From the NCBI RefSeq assembly GCF_030345335.1, contig NZ_JAPVRC010000001.1, positions 186,001 through 250,000 on the forward strand: 64,000 nt of DNA, read 5' to 3'. Below are positions 54,264 to 63,714 of this stretch, piece by piece. The stretch comes from Halobacillus campisalis (GTDB lineage: Bacteria; Bacillota; Bacilli; Bacillales; Halobacillaceae). The notes under the pieces were generated by a model. It saw only the letters and a list, made by a program, of their open reading frames with translations, was not told the DNA's origin and did not search any database. The first letter of the stretch is position 1, and the number at the start of each line of letters is the position of its first letter. Both the position numbers and the translations under genes were made by a program.

Positions 54264-55406
54264 ATGAATTTCGAGTTGACGAAAGAGCAGGAAATGACGA
54301 GGAAAATGGTTCGGGATTTTGCAGACGGGGTCATCCGCCCCCGTGCGATAGAAATAGACGAAAAAGCTGAGTTTCCTAAAGACATCTTTGATGAAATGGG
54401 GAAGCTTGGTCTGCTTGGTATTCCATTCCCTGAAGAATACGGCGGATCGGGAGGAGATACCGTTACTTACGCTCTCGCTGTTGAAGAAATAGGCAAGGTA
54501 TGCGGATCAACAGGCTTAAGCTATGCTGCAGCGGTCTCTTTGGGAGCGAGCCCTCTTTACTATTTTGGAACTGAGGAGCAGAAGAAGCAGTTCCTCGTTC
54601 CTCTCGCTAAAGGAGAAGGGTTAGGATCGTTTGGCCTGACGGAGCCGAATGCAGGCTCAGACGCCGGAGGTACGAAGACGCGAGCTGAACTTAAAAACGG
54701 CCATTACGTCATTAACGGGGAAAAATGCTGGATCACCAATGCTGAGTATGCGCGTTCGATTATAGTGACGGCAGTTTCAGGCAAACGAGCCGACGGAAAA
54801 AACATCATCTCCGCGTTCATCATCCCTAAAGACACGCCGGGTATGAAGATTACAAGTCCTTATGAAAAGATGGGCGTGCGTGGATCCAATACGTCGGAGA
54901 TTATTTTAGAGGATGTCGAGGTACCGGAAGAAAATCTTTTAGGTGACCCTGAAAAAGGCTTCAAGCAGTTCTTATACACTCTTGATGGTGGGCGTATTTC
55001 CATTGCGGCTCTTGCTGTTGGTATAGCTCAGGCTTCTCTCGATAAAGCACTCGCTTATGCTAAGGAAAGAAAACAATTCGGTCAATCCATTTCAAATTTC
55101 CAGGCGATTCAGTTTAAGTTAGCTGATATGGCGATGGAAGTGGAGCTGGCTCGCAATATGGTGATGAAAGCGGCGTGGCTGAAAGATCAAGGCAAACCTT
55201 TTGCTAAAGAAGCGGCGTTTGCTAAGTTGTATGCTTCTGAAACCTCATTCCGCTCATCGAACGAGGCTATTCAAATACATGGCGGCTATGGATATATGCG
55301 TGAATATGAGGTGGAAAGATATTTACGGGATGCCAAACTGCTGGAAATCGGAGAAGGAACGTCTGAAATTCAACGCTTGGTGATTGCTCGTCAATTGGGC
55401 TGTTAG
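54264..55406 (+). CDS. yngJ: Acyl-CoA dehydrogenase (YngJ; isovaleryl-CoA type)
   Basis: The 380-residue FAD enzyme oxidises a short branched acyl-CoA, most likely isovaleryl-CoA to 3-methylcrotonyl-CoA, judging by the operon. Motifs: [65 protein letters not shown] and the C-terminal [23 protein letters not shown] follows AAGGGGAG. It is the first gene of the seven-gene operon. Confidence 0.92.
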   Translation: MNFELTKEQEMTRKMVRDFADGVIRPRAIEIDEKAEFPKDIFDEMGKLGLLGIPFPEEYGGSGGDTVTYALAVEEIGKVCGSTGLSYAAAVSLGASPLYYFGTEEQKKQFLVPLAKGEGLGSFGLTEPNAGSDAGGTKTRAELKNGHYVINGEKCWITNAEYARSIIVTAVSGKRADGKNIISAFIIPKDTPGMKITSPYEKMGVRGSNTSEIILEDVEVPEENLLGDPEKGFKQFLYTLDGGRISIAALAVGIAQASLDKALAYAKERKQFGQSISNFQAIQFKLADMAMEVELARNMVMKAAWLKDQGKPFAKEAAFAKLYASETSFRSSNEAIQIHGGYGYMREYEVERYLRDAKLLEIGEGTSEIQRLVIARQLGC

Positions 55407-55432
55407 TTCCTTAATCTAAGAGGAGGTTATAT

Positions 55433-57073
55433 ATGAGTTTATTGAATTTGACGGTTGGTGAGTTATTAGAACAGCAAGCCGATCAGTATCCGGACCACGA
55501 GGCCTTTGTGTATCCTGAGCTAGGGTTGCGAAAAAACTATAAGGAATTCAATGACCTGGCCAATGAAGCCGCTCGTGGATTTATGTCTTTAGGGATTGAT
55601 AAGGAAGACCATGTGGCTATTTGGTCAGATAACAAACCTGAGTGGCTCGTCTCTCAATTTGCTACAGGGAAAATGGGCGCTGTTTTAGTCACGGTGAATA
55701 CAAACTACAGAGCGCAGGAACTCGAATATTTATTACGACAGTCTGATGCTTCCACGTTAATTTTAGCAGAAGAATTCCGTGGCGTGTCTTATATAGACAT
55801 TTTAAAGGAGATCTGTCCTGAGCTCGAGCATTCCCCTAAAGGAGAGCTTCACAGTGCCAGGCTCCCTCGGTTGAAAAATGTTATCGTGCTCGGTGAAAAA
55901 GAATACGCAGGCTGTTATACGTGGAAGGACATCGTAAAAGCAAGTGAATCTGTCAGTCCAGAAACCCTTAGGAAAAAACAAGAGTCGCTTCACTGTGATG
56001 ACGTAATCAATATGCAATATACGTCCGGTACAACCGGCTTTCCAAAAGGCGTCATGCTCAGTCATCACAATATTGTAAATAACGGCAATCAAGTCGCGGA
56101 TTGCATGCGTCTTTCATCGGAGGACCGCTTATGTATTCCGGTTCCATTTTTCCACTGTTTCGGATGTGTACTGGGAACGATGGCTGCTGTTTCTAAAGCG
56201 ACGACGATGGTCATTTTAGAACAATTTAACCCTGAACAAGTACTGCGCGCCGTCAAAGAAGAAGCGTGTACAGCACTTCACGGTGTGCCCACGATGTTTA
56301 TCGCCGAACTGAATGATCCGAGCTTTGAACGGTATAAACCCACTACCTTACGGACGGGAATCATGGCTGGCTCGACTTGTCCTATGGAAGTGATGAAAAA
56401 CGTCATTAATAAAATGGGAGCCGAGGAAATTACGATCGCTTACGGACAAACGGAATCTTCTCCTGTCATTACACAAACGAGAACAGATGACCCGGTCGAA
56501 TTACGTGTCAGCAGTGTCGGCCGTGCTCATCCGAATGTGGAGGTCAAAGTACTGGACCCAGCGACACAGGAAGAGAGCGAACCCGGTATACCTGGAGAGT
56601 TATGCACAAGAGGCTATCTCGTAATGAAGGGCTATTATAAAAATGAAGAAGCGACCGAGGCGACGATTGACCCTGATGGCTGGCTTCATACAGGAGACAT
56701 CGCTGTCATGGATGAAGAGGGGTACGTGGAAATCACAGGCCGGATGAAGGATATGATCATTCGTGGCGGAGAAAACGTGTACCCGAGGGAAGTCGAAGAG
56801 TTTTTATATCAACATCCGAGCGTCCAGGACGTACAAGTGATCGGCGTGCCCGATCAAAAATATGGTGAAGAAATCATGGCCTTCATTATTGCTAAGGAAG
56901 GCACGGTACCGTCTGAAGAAAACATTCGCACATTCTGTGAAGGAAAAATTTCCAAGCATAAAATCCCTAGATATATTCGGTTTACGCATGAATACCCAAT
57001 GACAGCGAGTGGTAAAATCCAAAAATATAAATTGAAGGAAGCAGCTCTTGACTCGATCGGATCGAGAGGATAA
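55433..57073 (+). CDS. yngI: Acyl-CoA synthetase (YngI)
   Basis: This AMP-forming ligase of 546 residues activates a fatty or branched acid to its CoA ester. The P-loop YTSGTTGFPKGVMLSH, YGQTESSPV, GWLHTGDIAVMDEEGY, GRMKDMIIRGGENVYPREVE and the C-terminal catalytic lysine in TASGKIQKYKL are all present. ATG follows AGGAGGT. The exact acid is not determined by sequence; the operon suggests a branched short or medium chain. Confidence 0.92.
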   Translation: MSLLNLTVGELLEQQADQYPDHEAFVYPELGLRKNYKEFNDLANEAARGFMSLGIDKEDHVAIWSDNKPEWLVSQFATGKMGAVLVTVNTNYRAQELEYLLRQSDASTLILAEEFRGVSYIDILKEICPELEHSPKGELHSARLPRLKNVIVLGEKEYAGCYTWKDIVKASESVSPETLRKKQESLHCDDVINMQYTSGTTGFPKGVMLSHHNIVNNGNQVADCMRLSSEDRLCIPVPFFHCFGCVLGTMAAVSKATTMVILEQFNPEQVLRAVKEEACTALHGVPTMFIAELNDPSFERYKPTTLRTGIMAGSTCPMEVMKNVINKMGAEEITIAYGQTESSPVITQTRTDDPVELRVSSVGRAHPNVEVKVLDPATQEESEPGIPGELCTRGYLVMKGYYKNEEATEATIDPDGWLHTGDIAVMDEEGYVEITGRMKDMIIRGGENVYPREVEEFLYQHPSVQDVQVIGVPDQKYGEEIMAFIIAKEGTVPSEENIRTFCEGKISKHKIPRYIRFTHEYPMTASGKIQKYKLKEAALDSIGSRG

Positions 57074-57086
57074 GGAGGGTTTTATG

Positions 57087-58442
57087 ATGTTTTCAAAACT
57101 ATTAATTGCAAACCGGGGAGAGATCGCTTCACGAATCATACGCACCTGTCAACGCTTGAACATTCGAACGGTCGCGGTTTATTCCGAAGCAGATCAGGAG
57201 GCTCCCTTCGTTAAAGAAGCGGATGAAAGCTACTTGATAGGGAAACCGAGAGTGAACGAATCCTACTTGAAGATCGATAACATTATAAAAGCAGCGAAGG
57301 AAACCAATGCAGAAGCGATCCACCCGGGATATGGTCTGCTAAGTGAGCATGCCGGCTTTGCGAAAAGAGTGAGAGAAGAAGGTTTGACGTTTATCGGACC
57401 TACCTCTGAATTGATTGCCATGATGGGGGATAAAATTGCTGCCCGGCAAGCGATGGAAATGGCAGGCGTTCCAGTTGTACCCGGAACGATGGAAGCTGTG
57501 GCTGATGTGCAAGAAGCAAAAAAAGTGGCAGAGGAGTTCGGTTACCCCGTCATGTTAAAGGCAGCCGCTGGAGGCGGCGGCATCGGAATGCAGGCTGTCA
57601 AAACTACTGAAGAACTTGAAAAGGCATTTGAAGGTAATCAAAAGCGGGCTCAAACATTTTTTGGAGACGGAAAAATGTTCATAGAAAAGCAGATTATAAA
57701 CCCCCGGCATATCGAAATTCAAGTGCTGGCTGATGAACATGGAAACGCTGTCCATCTGTTTGAGCGGGAGTGTTCGATTCAACGACGGCATCAAAAAGTG
57801 ATTGAGGAAGCACCTTCTCCTTTTCTTTCTGAAGAAACGAGAAGAAGAATGGGGGAAAGTGCCCTTAAAGCCGTTCAAAAGCTGCGTTACACGAACGCGG
57901 GGACGATCGAATTTTTAGTCGATGATCAGGAAAACTTCTATTTCTTAGAAATGAATACAAGACTGCAAGTAGAGCATCCGGTGACAGAGGAAATCACAGG
58001 CCTCGATTTAGTTGAACAGCAGCTGCGGATCGCCATTGGTGAAAAGCTGACCTATAAACAGGAGGATCTGTTCATCCAGGGGCATGCGATTGAAGCACGC
58101 GTCTATGCAGAAGATTCCAATACGTTTTATCCGTCACCAGGTCAGTTGACGAAGCTTACACTTCCTAAAGGCGACGGCGTTCGTCATGAGCTCGCAGTAA
58201 ACGGAAATTCGCAAGTCACTCCGTTTTATGATCCTATGATTGCCAAACTGGTCGTCCATGCGGATACGAGGAAGGAAGCGATTGAAAAGCTGACCAAAGC
58301 GCTGCACCAATACGAAATCGAAGGCATCAAATGTAACTTAACGATGTTGAAACGAATCGTCACCCATGAACAGTTCATATCTGGAGAGGCTACTACATCA
58401 TTTATTGAAGACTATTACTTACCATCACTTACTAATCAATAA
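57087..58442 (+). CDS. yngHA: Biotin carboxylase subunit (YngHA; methylcrotonyl-CoA carboxylase type)
   Basis: The 451-residue ATP-grasp biotin carboxylase loads CO2 on the biotin carrier encoded next. It has FSKLLIANRGEIASRIIRTC, the glycine-rich KAAAGGGGIGMQ, EMNTRLQVEHPVTEEITGLD and an AccC-type C-terminal domain. ATG 57087 lies eight bases after AGGAGG; ATG 57084 is one codon earlier and also possible. With the partners at 58457 and 60390 it makes a three-part acyl-CoA carboxylase, separate from housekeeping AccABCD. Confidence 0.93.
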   Translation: MFSKLLIANRGEIASRIIRTCQRLNIRTVAVYSEADQEAPFVKEADESYLIGKPRVNESYLKIDNIIKAAKETNAEAIHPGYGLLSEHAGFAKRVREEGLTFIGPTSELIAMMGDKIAARQAMEMAGVPVVPGTMEAVADVQEAKKVAEEFGYPVMLKAAAGGGGIGMQAVKTTEELEKAFEGNQKRAQTFFGDGKMFIEKQIINPRHIEIQVLADEHGNAVHLFERECSIQRRHQKVIEEAPSPFLSEETRRRMGESALKAVQKLRYTNAGTIEFLVDDQENFYFLEMNTRLQVEHPVTEEITGLDLVEQQLRIAIGEKLTYKQEDLFIQGHAIEARVYAEDSNTFYPSPGQLTKLTLPKGDGVRHELAVNGNSQVTPFYDPMIAKLVVHADTRKEAIEKLTKALHQYEIEGIKCNLTMLKRIVTHEQFISGEATTSFIEDYYLPSLTNQ

Positions 58443-58456
58443 AAGGGGAGAAAAAC

Positions 58457-58669
58457 ATGAACGAAATTAAAGCATCCATGGCAGGCAGTGTTTGGAAAAT
58501 TGTTGCAAATGAAGGGGAATCCGTAACATCCGGCCAAGATGTCGTCATCTTAGAATCTATGAAAATGGAAATACCGATTCCTGCAGAGCAAGACGGCACA
58601 GTCAAAGAACTTAAAGTAGGAGAAGGAGATTTTGTCAATGAAGGGGACGTTATTGCGATTATTGAATAA
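58457..58669 (+). CDS. yngHB: Biotin carboxyl carrier protein (YngHB)
   Basis: This 70-residue single biotinyl domain carries the attachment lysine in ILESMKMEIPIPAEQDG. Nothing else is in the protein, as in B. subtilis YngHB. ATG follows AAGGGGAG, 14 bp after the carboxylase gene. It shuttles carboxybiotin between YngHA and the carboxyltransferase YngE. Confidence 0.95.
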   Translation: MNEIKASMAGSVWKIVANEGESVTSGQDVVILESMKMEIPIPAEQDGTVKELKVGEGDFVNEGDVIAIIE

Positions 58670-58681
58670 TGGAGGGGTTAC

Positions 58682-59602
58682 ATGCAAGCGTGGCCGGAAT
58701 TCGTCACTGTCAAGGAAGTCGGCCCCCGGGATGGTTTACAAAACGAGTCATCCCACATACCGACGAATGTAAAAATCGAATGGATCAATTTACTTTCAGA
58801 AGCAGGTTTCATTTCGATCGAAATCAGTTCGTTCGTGCATCCTAAGTGGATTCCACAGTTAAAAGATGCTAAGGAAGTAGCGACAGCCATTAGGCGAAAT
58901 GATCAAATTACGTATGCCGCGCTAGTCCCTAACAAAAAAGGACTTGAGGCCGCCATCGAAACGAACGTCGATGAAGTGGCCGTGTTCATATCAGCGAGTG
59001 AATCGCACAATCAAAACAATATTAATAAATCGATAGAACAGACGTATCCCGTCCTGCGGGAAGTTGTAGAGGAAGCGAAGTATCACCAAAAACGGGTGCG
59101 TGGTTATCTTTCCACAGCGTTTGGCTGTCCGTATGAGGGCGATGTCCCTATTCAGCAAGTGATCGACGTAGCTGCTCGGCTACTGGATATGGGAATTGAT
59201 GAGATTTCATTTGGAGATACAATCGGCGTGGCCAACCCTAAGCAAGTTGATGACATGCTTACAAAAATTAAACAAGAACTCGACATGGAGCGGGTCGCCA
59301 TGCATTTTCATAATACCCACGGCATGGCACTGGCAAATGTGCTTGTATCATTGGAGCACGGGGTTACGACTTTTGACAGCTCACTGGGCGGTTTAGGTGG
59401 ATGCCCTTACGCAAAAGGAGCTTCGGGCAATCTTGCAACCGATGATCTCGTGCATATGCTTCATCAAATGGGGATAGAGACAGGCATACAAGAAGACAGA
59501 ATGAGAGAAGCTGCATCTTATATCCAAGAGGCATTAGGGAAACCTTTACCGAGCCATCAAATGCAAGTCATCAACCGGATGAAACAGGGGGAGTCATTGT
59601 AA
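58682..59602 (+). CDS. yngG: Hydroxymethylglutaryl-CoA lyase (YngG)
   Basis: HMG-CoA lyase of 306 residues splits HMG-CoA into acetoacetate and acetyl-CoA, the last step of leucine breakdown. Motifs: KEVGPRDGLQNE, the family pattern DEISFGDTIGVANP, HFHNTHGMALAN and the active-site cysteine in SLGGLGGCPYAKGASGN. ATG follows GGAGGGG. The end overlaps the next start by one base (TAATG). Confidence 0.95.
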   Translation: MQAWPEFVTVKEVGPRDGLQNESSHIPTNVKIEWINLLSEAGFISIEISSFVHPKWIPQLKDAKEVATAIRRNDQITYAALVPNKKGLEAAIETNVDEVAVFISASESHNQNNINKSIEQTYPVLREVVEEAKYHQKRVRGYLSTAFGCPYEGDVPIQQVIDVAARLLDMGIDEISFGDTIGVANPKQVDDMLTKIKQELDMERVAMHFHNTHGMALANVLVSLEHGVTTFDSSLGGLGGCPYAKGASGNLATDDLVHMLHQMGIETGIQEDRMREAASYIQEALGKPLPSHQMQVINRMKQGESL

Positions 59603-60375
59603 TGGGTTTAGTAGAAGTGACGTATGACGAGCATATCGTGATGATCACGCTTACCCGCGAGGAGGCAGCGAACAGCTTATCCCATAAGCTTCTCGATGAA
59701 CTTTCGAGCGCTGCAGAAGAAGTGGAGCAATCTGATGCGAGAGCGGCTATTATTACGGGAGCAGGTTCGAAAGCATTTTGTGCAGGAGCTGATCTTAAGG
59801 AACGTGCCGGAATGACGGAAGAGCAGGTCGTAAATACCGTAAGAAAAATCGGCGAAACGTTACGTAAAATAGAAAACCTTTCGATTCCTACGATCGCTAT
59901 GATAAATGGAGCGGCTTATGGAGGCGGATTGGAATTGGCCCTTTGCTGTGACTTGCGATTGATGACTGAAAACGCAAAAGTCGGCTTGACGGAAACATCT
60001 TTAGCGATCATCCCCGGTGCAGGAGGTACGCAGCGTTTGCCCCGGCTAATTGGAATCGGGCAGGCTAAAAAAATGATTTTTACCGGTCAGCCTATAACCG
60101 CGGATCAGGCTTTGCAAATCCATTTAGTCGAAGGCGTCTATCCGCAGGAGCACCTTTATGAGGAAACGGTTGAATTAGCGCGGCGTATTTCTCATAATGG
60201 CCCGATCGCGTTAAAGATGGCGAAACAATCGATTAGGCAAGGTATAGAAACAGACCTGCAGTCAGGTCTTGAACTGGAGCATGAGAACTATAAACAAACA
60301 ATCCCTACGCGCGATCGGCTGGAGGGGTTAAAGGCTTTTAAAGAAAAGCGCAAACCTGAGTATACAGGAAAGTGA
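59602..60375 (+). CDS. yngF: Enoyl-CoA hydratase (YngF; methylglutaconyl-CoA hydratase type)
   Basis: This crotonase-family protein of 257 residues probably hydrates 3-methylglutaconyl-CoA to HMG-CoA. Signature regions: AFCAGADLKERAGM, ALCCDLRLMTENAKVGLTE with the glutamate, IIPGAGGTQRLPRLIG. The start codon overlaps the yngG stop, a sign of translational coupling. The assigned step rests on operon context. Confidence 0.92.
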   Translation: MGLVEVTYDEHIVMITLTREEAANSLSHKLLDELSSAAEEVEQSDARAAIITGAGSKAFCAGADLKERAGMTEEQVVNTVRKIGETLRKIENLSIPTIAMINGAAYGGGLELALCCDLRLMTENAKVGLTETSLAIIPGAGGTQRLPRLIGIGQAKKMIFTGQPITADQALQIHLVEGVYPQEHLYEETVELARRISHNGPIALKMAKQSIRQGIETDLQSGLELEHENYKQTIPTRDRLEGLKAFKEKRKPEYTGK

Positions 60376-60389
60376 AGGAGGGGAAGTCA

Positions 60390-61913
60390 TTGAACGAAAC
60401 GTTACAGGATATGTACGAAAAAATAGCTTCAGGTGGAGCGGAGAAATATCATGAAAGTAATCAACAGAAAGGGAAGATGTTCGTTCGTGAGCGTCTTCAA
60501 TTGTTATTTGATGATGACTTAAGTATAGAAGATGCTTTTTTCGCGAATTGTACAGATGGTTCTCTGCCCGCTGACGGTGTAGTCACTGGGATTGGTAAAA
60601 TCAATGGGGAACAAGTGTGTGTAATGGCGAATGACTCGACAGTAAAAGCAGGCTCATGGGGAGCGCGTACTGTGGAGAAAATCATAAGAATTCAAGAAAC
60701 AGCGATGAAACTTCAGCTTCCGATGCTTTACTTAGTTGATTCAGCCGGAGCAAGAATTACCGACCAGGTGGACATGTTCCCAAATCGGAGAGGGGCTGGG
60801 CGGATTTTTCATAATCAAATCAAGCTTTCCGGCCGAGTGCCGCAAATCTGTCTTCTGTTTGGTCCATCTGCAGCTGGAGGCGCCTATATTCCGGCATTTT
60901 GTGACATCGTCGTTATGGTAGATGGGAATGCTTCTATGTATCTCGGCTCTCCAAGAATGGCTGAGAAAGTTATCGGAGAGAAAGTCAGCCTTGAAGAAAT
61001 GGGTGGTGCTAATATGCACTGTTCTGTCTCAGGCTGCGGGGATGTCTTAGCGAAAGACGAGAAAGAAGCGATTGATTATGCGAGACGCTACCTCAGTTAT
61101 TTTCCTTCGAATTTTAAGCATGTGCCGAAGAGACAGGAGTCGATTGAACCTGCTTCGTTCGAAAAAAACATAGCTGACCTCATTCCGGAAAATCAGAATG
61201 CTCCATTTGATATGTACCAGCTGATTGATCGTTTAATCGATGAAGCGACGTTCTGTGAGATTAAAAAGAAATTTGCTCCTGAACTGATCACCGGCCTTTC
61301 AAGAATTGATGGACGAACGGTAGGGATCATAGCAAACCAGCCAAAAGCAAAAGGCGGCGTGCTTTTTCCAGACTCTGCTGATAAAGCCGCGAAGTTCATG
61401 CAGCTCTGTGATGCGTTTAATATACCGCTGCTTTTCTTAGTCGATATCCCGGGCTTCATGATTGGTACGAGAGTGGAAAGGGCAGGAATCATCCGCCACG
61501 GGGCCAAAATGCTCTCAGCTATGAGTGAAGCGACGGTACCAAAGATTTCTGTAGTGGTAAGAAAAGCATATGGTGCAGGGTTGTATGCCATGGCTGGACC
61601 TGCGTTCGAGCCGGATGCGTGCATTGCCCTGCCGACAGCACAAATTGCCGTGATGGGGCCTGAAGCGGCTGTTAACGCTGTGTATGCGAACAAAATCGCA
61701 GCATTAAACGAAGAGGATCGACCTGCTTTTATTAAGGAGAAGCAGGAAGAATATAAAGAGAATATTGATCTATATCGTCTGGCATCGGAAATGGTGCTCG
61801 ATGATATCGTTCAGCCTGAGAATTTACGAGCTGATCTTGTGCAGCGATTTGAAGCTTATCAGACAAAGGATGTTACGTTCACAGTAAGAAAGCACGGGGT
61901 TTATCCTGTATGA
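60390..61913 (+). CDS. yngE: Acyl-CoA carboxyltransferase (YngE; methylcrotonyl-CoA carboxylase beta)
   Basis: The 507-residue carboxyltransferase moves CO2 from biotin to an acyl-CoA, here most likely 3-methylcrotonyl-CoA. It has the two crotonase-like halves of the family: LYLVDSAGARITDQ, LFGPSAAGGAYIPAFCD, SVSGCGD, and FLVDIPGFMIGTRVERAGII, RKAYGAGLYAMAGPAFEPDA. TTG 60390 follows AAGGAGGGG; GTG 60372 (six codons earlier, overlapping yngF) lies before that ribosome binding site and is less likely. Last gene of the operon. Confidence 0.93.
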   Translation: MNETLQDMYEKIASGGAEKYHESNQQKGKMFVRERLQLLFDDDLSIEDAFFANCTDGSLPADGVVTGIGKINGEQVCVMANDSTVKAGSWGARTVEKIIRIQETAMKLQLPMLYLVDSAGARITDQVDMFPNRRGAGRIFHNQIKLSGRVPQICLLFGPSAAGGAYIPAFCDIVVMVDGNASMYLGSPRMAEKVIGEKVSLEEMGGANMHCSVSGCGDVLAKDEKEAIDYARRYLSYFPSNFKHVPKRQESIEPASFEKNIADLIPENQNAPFDMYQLIDRLIDEATFCEIKKKFAPELITGLSRIDGRTVGIIANQPKAKGGVLFPDSADKAAKFMQLCDAFNIPLLFLVDIPGFMIGTRVERAGIIRHGAKMLSAMSEATVPKISVVVRKAYGAGLYAMAGPAFEPDACIALPTAQIAVMGPEAAVNAVYANKIAALNEEDRPAFIKEKQEEYKENIDLYRLASEMVLDDIVQPENLRADLVQRFEAYQTKDVTFTVRKHGVYPV

Positions 61914-61969
61914 GAAAAGGGCACCTTACGTAGCTCCATTTCCATTCAGAAACATACTTAATAATATAC

Positions 61970-62014
61970 AAACCAGCAGACCAAACGCCTATGACTTGGT
62001 CTGCTGGTTTTTTT
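61970..62014 (+). terminator. Terminator of the yng operon
   Basis: A perfect 15-bp stem AAACCAGCAGACCAA (61970-61984) / TTGGTCTGCTGGTTT (61996-62010) with an 11-nt loop and a T run. Confidence 0.95.
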
Positions 62015-62083
62015 CGTATATCAACGATAATTTGATAATAAAGTTTGAATCAGCTTACATAGTCGTAACTTCAATAACATAAG

Positions 62084-62102
62084 TTGAAGACTTGATTTCG
62101 AG
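62084..62102. repeat. 19-bp sequence shared with the edge of palindromic repeat copy 1
   Basis: TTGAAGACTTGATTTCGAG here is identical to 30416-30434, which spans the left border of palindromic repeat copy 1. The rest of the repeat is missing here, so this may be a solo end or an insertion site. Confidence 0.6.
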
Positions 62103-62164
62103 GTTGAAACTAAATTGGATTAGTATCGTATGTGTAATAAGAGGAATGATTTTGGAGGGATGAG

Positions 62165-62359
62165 ATGGGAAATGAAAAAGAAACTCCTGAAGAAAGAAGA
62201 GAAAGAATGAGACAAAGAGAGTTAAGCAATCCTTCAAGCAGTGGCCACGGAAGTAATCTTTCTGATTTAGTGGGTGGTTTAGGCTGGAAGGGTACTGGAT
62301 TACTCATTCTCCTAATAATAACAGGGTTTGTAGTTTATTCTTTAGCTACGGGAAATTAA
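62165..62359 (+). CDS. DUF6366-like small membrane protein
   Basis: The 64-residue protein has a charged N-terminus (EKETPEERRERMRQRELSNP), a short loop and one C-terminal membrane helix (GLLILLIITGFVVYSLA) after SDLVGGLGWKGT. The pattern fits the small DUF6366 family as I recall it. ATG follows GGAGGGATGAG. Function unknown. Confidence 0.75.
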   Translation: MGNEKETPEERRERMRQRELSNPSSSGHGSNLSDLVGGLGWKGTGLLILLIITGFVVYSLATGN

Positions 62360-62382
62360 AGTAAACAACGAGAGATATTTTT

Positions 62383-62433
62383 AAATCAAGTCTTACACTA
62401 TGGGTGCAGGTAGCACCAGACTTGATTTTATTT
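62383..62433 (+). terminator. Terminator after the DUF6366-like gene
   Basis: AAATCAAGTCT (62383-62393) pairs with AGACTTGATTT (62418-62428); an inner GGTGC/GCACC stem (62403-62407, 62413-62417) adds to it. TTATTTT follows. Confidence 0.8.
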
Positions 62434-62450
62434 TAAAGGGGGAAGTACTT

Positions 62451-62672
62451 TTGAAAATACTTAGAATAATTTTGGCGGTTGTTGTAGTTGTTCTATCCAG
62501 TTATGGTTTGATAAATGGAACAACTGGAATCATATTACCTTATGTTTTGCTGTTTGTGGGCGGCATGCTTCTTGTAATGGGGGTTAATGAATTTCAAAAA
62601 CGAAAACCCATTGCCTTCCCATCATTCCTCGCAGCTGGATTTAGTTTTTGCGTTGGATTTTATACTTTATAA
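62451..62672 (+). CDS. DUF3953 (YczI-like) membrane protein
   Basis: A protein of 73 residues with two to three membrane helices: KILRIILAVVVVVLSSYGLI, LPYVLLFVGGMLLVMGVNEF and FPSFLAAGFSFCVGFYTL. This is the YczI/DUF3953 pattern. TTG 62451 follows AAAGGGGGAAG; an upstream frame from 62400 overlaps the preceding terminator. Function unknown. Confidence 0.8.
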   Translation: MKILRIILAVVVVVLSSYGLINGTTGIILPYVLLFVGGMLLVMGVNEFQKRKPIAFPSFLAAGFSFCVGFYTL

Positions 62673-62721
62673 AGTAATTGGGGGAAATACCTGAGTAAGA
62701 ACTTAAAGCAGGAGGAGTTTT

Positions 62722-63042
62722 TTGAAAAGAAAAACAATAGATCAATTAATAGTTTTTATTTTAGGTGGATGACTATTTACTTTTTCTATTGAATAGAAAA
62801 TAGAGTTTGTAGAGGGAACTTCAACTCATCAAGTAATTAATTTCAACTGGTATGGAAAGGAAGTAAGCGAGCAGCCCTTTAAAGGTGCGCCTAGAGAAGC
62901 GCTTAACCTATTTCATAAGCAAGATAGAATTCAAAAAATTCAAGTTTTCATAGTTGTTTTTGCACTTATGACTTTGGGCTATGGTGGAGCAAGGAGTAAA
63001 AATGCTATATATATGGTAGTGCCTTTATATTATTCCTCCTAG
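62722..63042 (+). pseudogene. Small membrane protein gene with two internal stops
   Basis: A frame from TTG 62722, behind GCAGGAGGAG, reads KRKTIDQLIVFILGG, hits TGA at 62770-62772 and TAG at 62794-62796, and continues EFVEGTSTHQVINFNWYGKE, FKGAPREALNLFHKQDRIQK and a hydrophobic helix (VFIVVFALMTLGYGGARS) to TAG 63040-63042. The continuing protein-like sequence shows a gene that was lost by nonsense changes. Family not recognised. Confidence 0.65.
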
Positions 63043-63212
63043 TTGTTATTGATATTATGATGGTAAACAACTTTAGGCAGGGTACGAATTGAACAAAAAA
63101 TGAAAGATGAATTTGGAATACATCTCGATATCGAGCCCTAATGAAACGAGCCTGATAAAGCAAAAGAATTTGATCATCGTTTACTATCAATATAAGGGGG
63201 GGGAAGAATTAG
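63043..63212. other. Decayed stretch between two small membrane genes
   Basis: It holds a short protein-like piece (IEQKMKDEFGIHLDIEP, about 63089-63141) without a start, probably part of a lost gene. Nothing else is recognisable. Confidence 0.4.
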
Positions 63213-63578
63213 GTGAATTTTTTAGCGTTTTTAATTTTTTTAATTATCGTGATGTTTTTGTTAGAGAAAATAACAGTTAAGAAGCTTCGGATTGAAAAGA
63301 TAAGAATATCAGAAACGTCCGGTAAAAACCTTGACCGTTGGGGAAGAGGTATAATTCTTTTAATCTTTTTAAGCACACTATGGTTTGTCATCGATAGCAA
63401 CTCAGACTCTCTAACTAAATTTTATTTCATGACCTATTTAGCATTATTATTAGGTTTTCAGGCAATTATGGAATTTGTCTTTATAAAGGGATCAAAACAA
63501 TATATCACCACAACGATATTACTTTTAATGAGTCTTATTATTATGTATAACATTGATAAGTTTACTTTTTTGGAGTAG
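63213..63578 (+). CDS. DUF4181 family membrane protein
   Basis: The product of 121 residues has four predicted membrane helices (FLAFLIFLIIVMFLLEKITV, GRGIILLIFLSTLWFVI, FMTYLALLLGFQAIMEFVFI, ITTTILLLMSLIIMYNI) and the motif RWGRGI ... KGSKQYI typical of DUF4181. GTG 63213 follows GGGGGGGGAAG. Function unknown. Confidence 0.8.
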   Translation: MNFLAFLIFLIIVMFLLEKITVKKLRIEKIRISETSGKNLDRWGRGIILLIFLSTLWFVIDSNSDSLTKFYFMTYLALLLGFQAIMEFVFIKGSKQYITTTILLLMSLIIMYNIDKFTFLE

Positions 63579-63714
63579 ATATTGTGTCATAGTCTACTAA
63601 AGTAACAATTGAGGTGTTACTTATTTTACTAAGTGAAGATATTCTTAACACACGGCATAAATTCGATGGTTTTCCCATGGAAACGTAAAGTAAGCTGTGG
63701 ATTATTATAAAAAT
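63579..63714. other. Gene-free sequence after the DUF4181 gene
   Basis: A small stem GTAACA.../...TGTTAC (about 63601-63620) may be a terminator remnant. The rest may belong to the lost 5' part of the following pseudogene. No feature is firmly supported. Confidence 0.35.

Noticed and set aside
61193-61693. Minus-strand open frame of 166 codons
   Set aside because: Antisense shadow of yngE; no start signal and no known motif.
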